Shown one piece after another: positions 1 through 10,320 of a DNA stretch of 64,000 nt. The position numbers and the translations under genes were made by a program. This DNA is from Rhizophlyctis rosea (lineage: Eukaryota; Chytridiomycota; Chytridiomycetes; Rhizophlyctidales; Rhizophlyctidaceae), in the NCBI GenBank assembly GCA_027596075.1, contig JADGJC010000058.1, positions 99,712 to 163,711 of the forward strand. Reading direction: 5' to 3'. The stretch's first letter is position 1; each line of letters opens with the position of its first letter. Under the pieces are notes generated by a model. That model was given only the letters and a program-made list of their open reading frames with translations. It did not search any database and was not told the origin of the DNA.

Positions 1-1110
1 TTGGATGAGGATTGTATCTAGTGCATCGCACGGAGGGGAGACCAGTGTGTTTGTGTGTACTCTGTCTAGAAGGCGGAATTCGAGAATAAATATTCTGCAA
101 TGCACAATCAATTGACCACTGCTCGAACCATGCACCGGGCACTACGATGTTACCATCCCCACCGGCTTCCCTATGCATGACGGGCACCATGCTGATAGAA
201 CAATCAAAGCGCATTTCGATTTTTGCGCTTGCACATGAAAAAAGACTTCCAGTCAAAAAAAAAGAATCATTCAACCGTGAAGATCACTGATGAAGCGGCA
301 TACAGACCCTTGGGAAGTCCGGAATGCTGTAATGAAAGGGAATACACACACTGAACACTTCACGTCCGACGGACACTGAAGCGAATTCTGTGTTTATGCT
401 CACGTGATGAGGGAATGCCATTGTCGAAACACCCTTCCGGCAGATCAGGCCACCTGCGAAACACACCTTCGCTCGGACTCACCAAGCTCCGGGCAACTTC
501 CATCAGCAGAGTAAAGGATTTACAAGACGTCATCCAATGCAAAAATTCATGATTCCGACCATCATTGTCTCAGTTGGGGTTCCGTGCTGATAGTGCGAAT
601 AGCCCTCTCTCTTTTGCTCATCCTCGGCGCATGATGAGTGAGCATTACAGTCATCCACCCACATACTCGCAGGTTGCTTTTTGTATGTACTTCGTTCATC
701 GTCGCATTGCGCACACACAATGTTGGTTCCTGGCGGAGATGGGGACGGGAGTGGGGAAAGTTGAAGGACCTTTGTGCCTTTTGAAAAAGGTGGTCGATGC
801 GCGACTTTTCTAAAGGAGCTAATCACAATGATGCTGAGCGAGAGGTAATGGAAACGAAAGAAGTCCAAAAAAAAACATTCAATTTTCTGAGAAAAGGAAG
901 GAAGAGAACAAATGTGTGTCCTTTTTGAATACATGTTTGAGAAGGATCAGAAATGGAGACGGCCATACACTTCAATCCGGTTTACAACCTCATGGTCTGG
1001 GTCACGCACTATCTCTTGCGTCATAAATTTACAAATTTACAAACGGACGGAGGATGTACACTATATATATTCACACAATTTGCAAGCCACTTCCGCCCCC
1101 CGCCTCTCCC
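1..1110. other. No gene seen
   Basis: No frame here shows splice-linked coding, a recognisable domain or conserved motifs. The open frames are short and lie on both strands without codon bias. Poly-A and poly-T tracts near 240-262 and 868-880 suggest untranslated or intergenic DNA. The last part is probably the 3' flank of the minus-strand gene that ends at 1111. Confidence 0.5.
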
Positions 1111-2013
1111 CTACTGCTCGTCAAATACTGTCAGACGTCTTTGGCGGATAGTTGACTCTCGAATGATGTCCAACTCTCCTCCCAAACCCGCTGACTCCCC
1201 CGCAGTTGGCTCATTTCCTCCTCGTCCACCGGATGAACCTTGCCCGCCTTTCACCATGACTTGCACCCGCATCTGCTCCGTGGATAACATACCCCCTTGC
1301 AGCCTCTCTTGTCCGCCCACTTCTTCTGCACCCACTTTCACTCCCCCAGGAATCTCCTCCATCACCACCCACTTCATCTTCTGGCCCAGCTGGCAACACT
1401 CTTCCGTGAACACCCACACCAACCAATCCCCCATCCTCCCGGGCGCCCGCTCGACCTTCTGGCCCCACGTCCCTCCTCCCGTCCAGCCCACACACAGAAG
1501 AATGAAAAGGATGATGGTGATCACAACCATCACGGTCGCCGCCGCAATACCGAAGTACTTGGCTGTCTCGAGGTAGGATGCCGTAGTGATTGTCGTGATT
1601 TGAGTGGTCACGGCGAGGCCCTGGCGGAAGTAACCGAAGAAGGTTGGAGGAGGAGACGTCAGGATCTCCGTCTATTGAGGGCGATGAGGGAGTCGAGTCT
1701 GTCAGTGTCTTTTCACCAAGTACAGCATGCAGCAACTTGGTGAAAGAACTGACTACCGGTGGCAAGGGCAAGCTGTAAAACAGCATATTGCCATTTGCTG
1801 CAAGCTTGGGCAGGAGAGGTTCGGTTTCCGAGAGTGCGACTCCGTTGATGTAATCTGCTACAGTGCCGTAAAAAGTGGTCCCCGGAGGGAAGGTGTGGGC
1901 GGTGTGCGCAGGTCGGGGACAGTGAGCTGTGCAGGGAGCGATGCCGTGACGATTGGGCCGGTTTTGGAAGAGAGTGTATAGGTGGACATGCTGTAGGATG
2001 ACGATTCTTCCAT
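1111..2013 (-). CDS. Single-pass membrane protein, unknown function
   Basis: I read two exons: 2013..1724 beginning MEESSSYSMST, then a 52-nt GT-AG intron (1723..1672, donor GTACTT, branch-like CTGAC), then 1671..1111 ending TVFDEQ. Exon 1 needs one extra G in the GGGG run near 1895 to join PTPSLRG to TTFYGTVADY; with that base both exons are in phase and give about 283 residues. The clearest feature is one transmembrane helix in exon 2 (AAATVMVVITIILFILLCVGW), preceded by a Thr-rich juxtamembrane segment and followed by a Gly/Glu-rich tail of about 100 residues, presumably cytosolic. No signal peptide is seen, so an upstream exon may be missing. I do not recognise the family. Confidence 0.5.
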
Positions 2014-3110
2014 AGTTGATCAAGCGGGCCCACAACCAGATCAGGGAATGGGAACGATAGAGGGAGCCCGGAGAAAGGATTGGAAGGGTGCACCACGCAG
2101 GCCACCGCGCCCGCATACACATGCTTGCATCTATGATCTGCATTCCAAACCGTCAAACGGATCTGCAGCCAATCTCCCGAGTCCCAACCTCCGGCTTCAT
2201 ACGACAATCAAGCTATCAGCCTATCACAACCAGTCGTAGGATCCTTAAACGCGTCGTCACAGCCACACCGCGGCCCATTTTTAACTTTAGACCAGCCTGC
2301 AGCACCCGACCTCATTTACATATTATAAAATGGTGCAGGCGATCCCCGTGACTCGGAGATGAAGGTGCTGGACAGATCAAGCCACTAGGGCACCCTGAGA
2401 GGCCCCTGATTCCACATCCGGCTTCCTGCTGCTGGCTTTGAACTTCCATGTACAAAGCAGCGCCAGACTGACCTACTCTGAGGAGTGCCCATGTAATGAC
2501 CCAAGCCAACCTGAGAGCCCTGAGCACCCTGATTTAAAATCCGGGAATTACGAATACGGAATACCCGCCTCACTGACGTGAGGGGTCCAGTCCGTCCAGC
2601 GGTCCATTCCGTAAACATTGAGAGGCATTGCCGTTGTATAACATGGTCGAGTTCTAGGTATTAGCAAAGTCACTTGCTCTCAGTGGTGAGCTTAGCGAAC
2701 CACTGCTCCGGAGCTGCTGTGCGGCGGAGGAGCGACTCTAGAGACAGGGCTGGCAAAGCCAGTTCACCTATCTTGTATTTCAATATTTCTGTCTCTTCGG
2801 TGCAAATCAACCCCTCACAAAAAACCAACAATGAGTTGAAACAATTAAGCCAGGACCTAATATTTGAGGGGGTAGCTGCGGACTGTGATCCACTATTGCA
2901 GCAAACATCATCACCTCTCCTGGCCACCCATTTTGGTTCCACTCTGCATCCTCGATTTCAATGCCAATGAATCGAAAGCAGACTTTGTCCTTCACAAATC
3001 TCATGCCAGAACCAAGGTCTTGAGATGTGATGCCAGCAAAATATCATATACAGGCGAAATTCGCATAATACAAGATGAGGTACCTATGTACAATGTATGT
3101 AAAAACAGAC
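2014..3110. other. Intergenic, no gene seen
   Basis: The frames on either strand stay under 100 codons and overlap each other without conserved motifs. TATTATAAAA near 2322 resembles a TATA box but I could not tie it to a gene. It is best treated as flank between two minus-strand genes. Confidence 0.45.
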
Positions 3111-4151
3111 TCACTCCCCCCCTCCCCCTCCAACCAACCTCTCACTACTCCCACCACCATCCCTCAGACCCCCCTCACCACCTTCCTCCTCATCAATCAC
3201 CTCATCAATCACCTCGTCCCTCCCTCCACCATCAAGTTCAACCACCCCATCCCCCTCCTCCACCTCCTCCACAACCCTCTCCTTCGGCACCATAACGACA
3301 GGCATAACCTCCAACGGCAACCCCCCCTCCCCACCATCATCAATCCTCACAACAGTCTCCTCAGCCAAAACCCCACCACTCCCAACACTCGCATCCCTCC
3401 CCTTCCTACCCCGACTCCCCACACACCCCGCCGCCCACCAGACCCTCCCCCCAACCCGACTTCCCAAACTCGCACTCCTCCTCCGTCCCCTACCAACCAT
3501 CTCCACACCCTCCCCACTCTTCTCCCCAACCCTAATCTCCCCAACACCCTCCCCACTCTCCCCCTCACCCCTCCCCCGCCTCTCAACCTCCCTCCCCCAC
3601 CACCGCGCAACACTAGCAGGAACCCACGGCCTACTCAAAGGCTTACTCAAAATAGGATTCCCATAACTATCCGGATGCTTCTCAACTAAATGCTGCTCAG
3701 GACTAACGACAACCTCTTCCGTCATTTCCATCGAAACATCGCGCGTCGTTTCCCTTCCCGGCACCGAAACCGTAACATTAACCGGCGACACAGGCGACAC
3801 GACCGCAGTTCCATCCCCCCCGCCTCCCTCCCACCCCCCACCCCCATCCCACTTCCTTCCAACAACACCATTTCCCATCCGCTCACTCAAACTCCTATCG
3901 GCCCAACCGGCTGCCTCACCACCACCCCCAAATCCACCGATCAACCCGCCGGGTGCTTCCCATCCGTTTGTCGGCGGTGTGGGCGATGCATAACCGCCAT
4001 GATGATAACCAGGAGGAGTGTCCATCCCATTGTCCCATCCTCCTCCTCCTCCTCCACGGTAAGTGCGCCTGCCGTTCGGACTACCGACTGGACTGCCGTT
4101 CGAACTCGGTGGGTTCGAGGAGGAGTAAAAGGAGCGCTTCCGTTTCATCAT
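3111..4151 (-). CDS. Gly/Val/Glu-rich hypothetical protein
   Basis: A single uninterrupted frame of 346 codons runs from MMKRKRSFYSSS to a TGA-type end at 3111. The N-terminus carries a basic patch (KRKR) and Ser/Asn/Pro-rich sequence. Residues about 30-115 are Gly-runs with Trp (GGGGGGWDNG, GGFGGGGEAAGW). A central segment (HPDSYGNPILSKPLSRPWVPASVARWWG) is the only part that looks folded. The C-terminal third is acidic and Val-rich. The coding strand is so purine-rich that the + strand is almost free of G between about 3110 and 3650. No family is recognised. The coding status rests on ORF length and the central non-repetitive block; a disordered nuclear protein is possible. Confidence 0.45.
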   Translation of the reverse strand: MMKRKRSFYSSSNPPSSNGSPVGSPNGRRTYRGGGGGGWDNGMDTPPGYHHGGYASPTPPTNGWEAPGGLIGGFGGGGEAAGWADRSLSERMGNGVVGRKWDGGGGWEGGGGDGTAVVSPVSPVNVTVSVPGRETTRDVSMEMTEEVVVSPEQHLVEKHPDSYGNPILSKPLSRPWVPASVARWWGREVERRGRGEGESGEGVGEIRVGEKSGEGVEMVGRGRRRSASLGSRVGGRVWWAAGCVGSRGRKGRDASVGSGGVLAEETVVRIDDGGEGGLPLEVMPVVMVPKERVVEEVEEGDGVVELDGGGRDEVIDEVIDEEEGGEGGLRDGGGSSERLVGGGGGE

Positions 4152-4269
4152 CTTTGCTAAACGGTGCTTCTATTATAAGTCGGGGATGCGGTATATATTC
4201 GGAGACTGTGGTATGTGGTTGTGGTCTGGGAGCGTGGGAAATGGGTGAGATGAGCAGGGTGTTGCAGTG

Positions 4270-4442
4270 TTTTCCCACGGTATCTGACACGGGTGAATGG
4301 AGTATGACCCGTGAGAAAAGAGGGTGCTGAGGATAGGGGTATGGGTATGCGATCCACGTTCTGTGTGAGTGGACGGTTTGAAGGGTGGATTGCGAAGGAT
4401 ATTGCTTTCCCACGGTCTGATGCGGTGAACTTTCCCACGGTC
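4270..4442 (+). promoter_or_regulatory. Repeated TTTCCCACGGT motif
   Basis: The 11-mer TTTCCCACGGT occurs three times in about 170 nt (near 4271, 4403 and 4430), with a weaker TTTCCCAC at about 4628. It lies just upstream of the minus-strand gene starting at 4151, where cis-elements would be expected. The regulator is unknown; the role is inferred from spacing and repetition only. Confidence 0.35.
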
Positions 4443-5640
4443 TCGCCGTGAAACCAGACGCAGTGCAAGCAGTGCCAAGCACACACGGCTGCTTCTTCTG
4501 CGTGCACCACCTGCGACTCCCACCGAACAGCTGCTACTACTACTACAACTACTACTACTGCCCTCCGCCAGTCACTAGCATGCAGTATGCCAGTTTCTAA
4601 GGGAGTGACGTTGGTTTGCAGATTGCCCTTTCCCACAAGCTAAGCAACTTTGCCCCCTATGTGAGACACCGTGTATGTATGCACAGAAGCGCAAGGAAAG
4701 CGCGCACTCAATTCTCCAGCCAACGCGGCCAACGAACCAAAATTTGCGGTGGGCGGGATACCAGCCACATCGTGGGGGCATGGGTTATGGATAATGGATG
4801 GCACGGTCACTTCGTCATTGACCTTCCGTGCGAACATGTGCACGCTCTCAGGGTCTTATAAAAATGCCTAATACCTCCACGCACTATCGAACATGTCGTG
4901 AGTGCACTTATCCTACAGGAAAATATGCAGGACTTCTAGGCCCATAGACACGAAGGATTAATGAAATACCTATGCAGAAATGGGCTGCTCTCTGAATGAT
5001 CGACCGTCTGAGAGCGCGCGGTGAGTTCAGCTCCCTGCTCTTTGCGCCAATTGATTGTCAGTTCCACATCACGCATCATCCGTGAACGAATTGAGCATAC
5101 CATCTTTGCCAACAAAATTCGTCAGAAGTCTCTTCGCTGGCGGCAAACGAGGATGGGGGGGAAAGGATCTCAATCATTTGTCATGTGCTCCATCCGGAAC
5201 AAAACAACGATGTACATTTACCGCGTAGTACTGAATCTAAATACTACACATCTGCGAGATCGAAACAAAGCAACCACATCACTCAATTGTAAGAATCAAA
5301 AAGGTTGAGTCTGGAGTGCATCGATATATAATACATCCAGAGCACCCTGTCGTACGTCGTTCAGATGCCGCTGATTTTTTGCGCTCACCCCGATTTCAGC
5401 GGAGGGTCTATTGGCAAGAATATTTAAGGGAGATTTCTGCTGGAAATGGTATCCATTCTGGTACATACATTTGTTGGATGCACCCCTTAACGTGGACTCA
5501 TATGAGTGTAAGGTTTGCACATTCTTCCACAACCTCGTTATCCTTTTTGATTTCCACGGCAATAAAAAACATGTCTGAGTAAAGCAGGACTGAATAGATG
5601 CCTGCAAATGGGGATGGCATCTATCTCGACATGACTTCTC
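4443..5640. other. Intergenic, no gene seen
   Basis: This stretch has a short ACT trinucleotide run near 4534-4557 and no frame with a recognisable domain. AT content is higher than in the genes. Confidence 0.4.
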
Positions 5641-6670
5641 TAGACATTCATTTTCCATTGAGTGTTCGCAGGATTCTGTGATTGGTCATTACCTAATTGT
5701 GCTTGTTGAATTGCCTCAATCCATGCAACTGAAACAAATGTCTCCAACCTCTCCAAGTTGCCTTTGAAGGTGGACAGGCAGATGCTCCATCTTCGCTCGC
5801 ACAATGGTGGTTTGGCCCAAATACAGTAGCCTCTAAACTTTTTTGATATGGTTCAGCAGGGCACCATTTGGAAGATTGAAAGTTGCCCGTCCTAGTTTGT
5901 TGTATTGGTACTCGACATCCATAAGCCCGATATCGTGCAACAAGTGCAAGACTTCAGCAGTTTCGATCCCTGACGCATTATTCGCTCCAAAACGGACTCT
6001 CCAACATAGTCAATTCCTTTTTCCTGCTCTCAGAAGTGTGCCATCATCCTCTCCGCCCCAAATCTGCTTGTTGGCGTAACAAGGCATCTAGATTCCATCC
6101 GCTTTGCCGACAGCTGTATGTTCCATTGCCGTTCTGACTCTTATGTAGCAATTTGGAAACAATGTGACCTTGTGCACTACCCCCTTTCCAGGCTGGTGAT
6201 ATCGTGCACAATCAGGCGTGTTGTCGCCCCGGGGATCTGCTACATCCTGATAAACATAACAAGCGTCCAATTCCGATGTTCAATCCCGCCAAATGCAAGC
6301 TGATCCTCCTGCCAATTGCGTCAAAGACACATGTATTGCATTGTGGGATCGATAATATGGTGGTTTTTGGCGGGTGTGGAAGTGAGATCGCTTCAGAAGA
6401 CTCCACTTTGTATAGCTGAAGTTGCGTTACTGCCTGTGATGCAAAAACGATCTCATTTTTTCCCCTCGCGATGACGGTATGTACCCTTGCGGTGGTCAAG
6501 AGACCCGCAAAAAAGGAGTGATTACTTGCGCACGGAACGTGTCTCGCTATGCTTCTGACGAGTAGAGAGACGCGGGAGAGGAGCAACATGTTTTCTTGCT
6601 GCATCATAGAACATTGTTCACAACACCGCCAAAGAGTCCCATCTGCAAAAATTTCAATCATTTCGACCAA
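5640..6670 (-). pseudogene. Coding-like relic, unknown family
   Basis: Several minus-strand stretches look translated but sit in different frames. Near 6670-6300 there is one containing GKNEIVFASQAVTQLQLYK and SIPQCNTCVFDAIGRR. Near 6270-6090 there is YVYQDVADPRGDNTPDC. Near 5990-5850 there is ASGIETAEVLHLLHDIGL. Near 5760-5650 there is GNLERLETFVSVAWIEA, ending WKMNV-stop. I could not join them with clean splice sites. The first block has beta-propeller-like spacing but no diagnostic motif. It is probably a decayed multi-exon gene next to the cysteine-rich cluster; a fast-evolving live gene is the alternative. Confidence 0.2.
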
Positions 6671-7945
6671 TAAAAGATTGCGACGTCGTTGCCGGGAGTG
6701 TTTACCTGTTTCAGATCTGTCCGAAATTGCAATCCCTTCTTCAAGATATGCACTGCGCCAAAGGACATTTCCTCCCCCCGAAGATATTTATTTCTCTTCA
6801 GCGCTTTCGATTTGACGACAGACTCAATCCGTACTTGATTGAGTACGGGTCAGTCCATCCAACTTGGGGAAGCAGCATTATTTTTGGGTCACCAAGGCTT
6901 TCAGCTCTGCACAAGTTTGAGCCAACTTCAGGTCGCAACATCGGAGGGGATGCATTTGTTCTTCTTATGATCCGCATGACCCCCCCTACAGGATGTTGAT
7001 CGTCTCCGAACTTCTCCAAACCCGGATGTCCGGATCGCGCCCCCTCCATACAAAACCTCTGCAATCGTGACCATCGCAAACCATATAGACGCGAACTCTA
7101 TGATCAAGGAGATGGACGCGATGGTCTTTAGATTTACGGTATTTACTTCCTCCGCCTTCTGCAGGTGGGTGTCAAGATGACTTGAACTACTCTCTCAACT
7201 GATACATCGAGGTTGTCCATATCTAGCTTTTTTGACAGGCCTCCACAAGTCTCGGCCCATGAGTGAAACCCGCGCGACAACGAAACTCCAACAGGGGGTG
7301 TCATGCGGATCCTCCACCTTCCTCGCATATAACCAGGGCGAACCCTGCAAGAAGTGATGGAGGCGAACTTGGTGACGTATGTAAGTATGCGTGCCAGAAA
7401 TGGGCCTGATTGGTTGATCTTGCCATCAAAACGCGGATTCCTCAAACATATGAAATGCGGGCAACAGTCGGAGAGGGTTGTCATTATGGGAGGGCATCTA
7501 TTGTTGTTCATGTGGATCCGCCACCATTCCTATCTACGAAGGCAGGGCGATTCCTTATCGGATGCCACGAGGCGAGCCAAAAGTTGTGTGTGAGCCCGCG
7601 AACAGGTGGTAATTGGTGAATCTCCGCCTCCAAAGTATAAACAAATCTGTAGTTTCTTGGCAGAGGAAGGGCCGTTGCCAACCATATAATATCTTCAAAT
7701 TTCAGACGCAACTGTTCCTTGCCCACTTAGAAGCTTGATACTTGAAAGCTGCAACCGGCTTGATTAACGAACTACACGGAAGAAGTCTTTTTCTTAACAG
7801 GCTATTTTGCTAACAGGCTAACGGGACCGTGTTTGCCAATTCGACCAGCGAGCAAAGCAGGAAGCATCGTTGCTGACGTTCATTGCTGAAGCAAGGAGGA
7901 GGCGACTGTCAGACATTATCAGTGCCGGTTGGCTCAACATCAACC
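6671..7945. other. Decayed sequence with a shared short repeat
   Basis: No intact gene is seen. GATCCGCATGACccCCCC near 6967 recurs inverted near 7290-7313 and, less exactly, near 9005-9020. This suggests remnants of one duplicated unit on both sides of copy 1 of the cysteine-rich family. Minus-strand frames here are open for 90-120 codons but carry no recognisable domain. Confidence 0.3.
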
Positions 7946-8392
7946 ATGAAGCACATTTCTACCGCATGCACAAGCCTGGGACGAGAGTGGTGGTTCAGCA
8001 CTTCCGTGTGCATTGAAGCGACTGATTCCGGTGGAGGCTCTTCAACCTTCCCGGGCCTTCATTGGTGATGGGGAATGTCATGATGTTCCCTCTAGCCACT
8101 TTTCGGGATTTTGGTACAAGGTGGTGAACGGGAGCGTGCTGTTTTTTGACGATGGGTTTGGGTGTGTGGGAGTCGGGCGCGAGAAGTGTTCAGTCAGGTA
8201 TGTATGTGTGTGTGTGTCTGTGTGTGTATGTCTATTTTCCATGTATGGCGTGCTGTCAGTTCTAACTCATGTACCGGAATTTTTGGTTGCAGCAAAGAGG
8301 CTTGCTTGCCAGACCCAGGGAACTCCCAATGGGTGAAGTGCCCGGACGCTTTGGGTGCAATAGCAAAAAAGCTCTCAAACATGCCATGTTGA
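7946..8392 (+). pseudogene. Cysteine-rich secreted protein, copy 1 (truncated)
   Basis: This copy starts with MKHISTACTSL, matching MKHLTIACAIL of copy 2, and keeps the block around IGDGECHDVP, VVNGSVLFFDDGFGC and GREKCSV. Most of the N-terminal domain is deleted between the signal peptide and REWWFSTSVCIEA, and the frame shifts near 8020. The intron starts with GTATGT followed by a (TG)n tract (about 8196-8230) and ends TTGCAG at 8293. Exon 2 reads SKEACLPDPGNSQWVKC and stops early at 8392, without the hydrophobic tail seen in other copies. The exon junction phase matches copy 2 exactly. It is not expected to make a folded protein. Confidence 0.65.
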
Positions 8393-8670
8393 GCCATGTA
8401 CTCTAGCCCACAGCTGCAAAATTTTAATAACTGAATTCGAGGAAACATGTACACCATTCGTAAGAGCCTCCACCGAAGCTATTCTCATAATAGATCAGCT
8501 CAACTCCAGCAAAATCAATCATGAAAGTCTAGTTTTTGATATCATTGATTGAAATGATAGTCTTCCACTCCTTCAATGATGCCGCGACAGCTAACTATCA
8601 TCATTGGCGCACCGCGCACTGCGTGATAACGCGTCCACGACCCGCAACAAACTTCATAGTTCCATAATCC

Positions 8671-8722
8671 CACTCCCAGCATCCCTTCCTTGTTTACGCA
8701 AATTCCGGCCGACTGCCCACCT
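8671..8722 (-). pseudogene. Relic of Kelch-SH3 last exon
   Basis: Read on the minus strand, this gives WAVGRNLRK..NKEGM, matching WALGRNLRTNKEGM of the terminal SH3 exon of the Kelch-SH3 gene at 10393..10321. It is preceded by the same AG/GTGGGC acceptor context (cgtag|gtgggc). One base is missing inside it. It lies about 300 nt after copy 1, as the real exon lies about 300 nt after copy 2, so the two genes were duplicated together. Confidence 0.65.
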
Positions 8723-9199
8723 ACGAGACGTATGCAAAGTCGCCATACATCACGTTTTCCAAGTGTCTTGAAACATTCAAAGCAACCCTTCCCCACCCCT
8801 CAACAATACAAAACCATCTCCCGGCGCGAAAAACCTGTGAAGGCACTGAATACAGACAATCACAATGTATTCGTCTATCTGTTCGATCATGAAGATTACC
8901 TCTATGGCGCATTTAAACAGTTTCGTTTGGACAAGATGGCGGCGCAATGTGGACATTTGATGTTGGTGGAATCGGAGACGATCGACATCCCACGGGGTCC
9001 ACGGGGGGATGTCATGCAGATCCATCACCTCCCTCTCACTCACGCGGGGTAGCTCCTGTTGGATGTAAGAAAGGCGAAGTAGCTGAGCTAATAGATGTGC
9101 GTCTGCTCGGAATGTGATTGGTTTGATCATTGTCTCCGAAAGCAAAGGCAAGCCTCAAATGTCCTCGCACCGCAAGGGGCGCTTGTCGTCAAAAAAACA

Positions 9200-9206
9200 T
9201 ATAAAT
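9200..9206 (+). promoter_or_regulatory. TATA box of copy 2
   Basis: TATAAAT sits 62-68 nt before the ATG at 9268 of the secreted cysteine-rich gene, in a C/A-rich stretch typical of fungal core promoters. Confidence 0.45.
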
Positions 9207-9267
9207 TGAGGAAAGGCTTGTAGTGGTCCGATTGACTCTGGTGGTGTCAGCAATTCACACCTTCACT

Positions 9268-10048
9268 ATGAAGCACCTTACCATCGCTTGTGCAATCCTG
9301 ACTGGCCTGCTTGCATCAGTCACCACGGTCACTACAAGCGCCTTCACTGCACCAACATGGATTACCGAAGTCACTTACGCCAACGACAGCACCTGCTCCA
9401 CCCCTAACCCACTCTTCGCCCAGGGCACCTTCTCAAATGAACCCTGTCCACAAGACCTTCCAACAACCTGCCAGCTCAACCAAGAGCGCGGTTTGAACTG
9501 GTATACCAAAGCCACCTGCGTCACATCAATTGTAGCTTTCGCCGGGCTTCCACCGGTGCTATGGACCTTCCACCAGGGTTACAACGATGCCGGTTGCAAA
9601 GATCGGGGCGGAGACGACTTTCAGGCTTTTGTTGGTGATGGGAAGTGTCATAACGTTCCGTTCACTGGGGGTTTTGGGTCTTCGTATATCGTTACGAATG
9701 GGACTGTGTGGTATTTTGGTGATGCGGCTGATTGTGAAGGGATCAAAGCCGAAGTTTGCCCGTTTAGGCGAGTCTGTAATTCTGACTGCTGCGTTTTGCG
9801 CTCTTGATGCATTGAGTTCGCGTTACCTACCTAATTTCCTGCTGTTAATTGCCTTACCCAGCGATGTATGCTTTCCGGACCCAGGAAATTCTCGATGGAT
9901 TAAATGCTTTGGTGCAACCGGCAGGGAATGGAAGGAACTCTGCAAGCACAGTCGCAATATTGGAACAGAGCGAGTAGGGGTGGGGACGCCCGGGGGTTCA
10001 ATCAGTGGTATTCTTTGTTGTCCCTTTGCCGTTGATGTCCCTCATTGA
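9268..10048 (+). CDS. Secreted cysteine-rich protein, copy 2
   Basis: Two exons (9268..9767 and 9862..10048) give about 228 residues. The start is MKHLTIACAILTGL, a clear signal peptide. The mature part begins TWITEVTYANDSTC and carries the family marks: paired Cys around EPCPQDLPTTC, an aromatic YTKATC, FVGDGKCHNV, a Tyr/Val NGTVWYF strand and C-terminal PDPGNSRWIKCFG. N-glycosylation sequons are present (NDS, NGT). The intron opens with GCGAGT, not GT, and ends CCCAG. Aligning it with copy 1, which has GTATGT at the same codon and phase, makes this a GC-AG intron. The C-terminus ends in a short hydrophobic stretch (SISGILCCPFAV). An extracellular or wall location is inferred; the function is unknown. 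Confidence 0.6.
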
Positions 10049-10320
10049 GGATCCGACATTGTTACTTAACTGGTTGCCTATATTCGTTTCATGCATACCG
10101 AAAGCGAGGTGTTTTTTTGTGAACATGCTATTGTAAAATTTTGGTGGTCGTTGAGTTGTGTCAAAAATCGCGCAGTGTGCAACTACTTATAACTAGATGT
10201 GCGACCATGTTTTGATATACATTATTCCTTTTCCAGACAATAGCGAGAATCAATGGTAGAGTAAGTAGGTACAATCTGCGGATGGTCGAAAACGCATTTG
10301 CTCAAAGTCGGATGTTCCCA

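Noticed and set aside
3075..3689. Pro/Thr-rich frame on the + strand
   Set aside because: Opposite strand of the Gly/Glu-rich gene; the composition reflects strand skew only.
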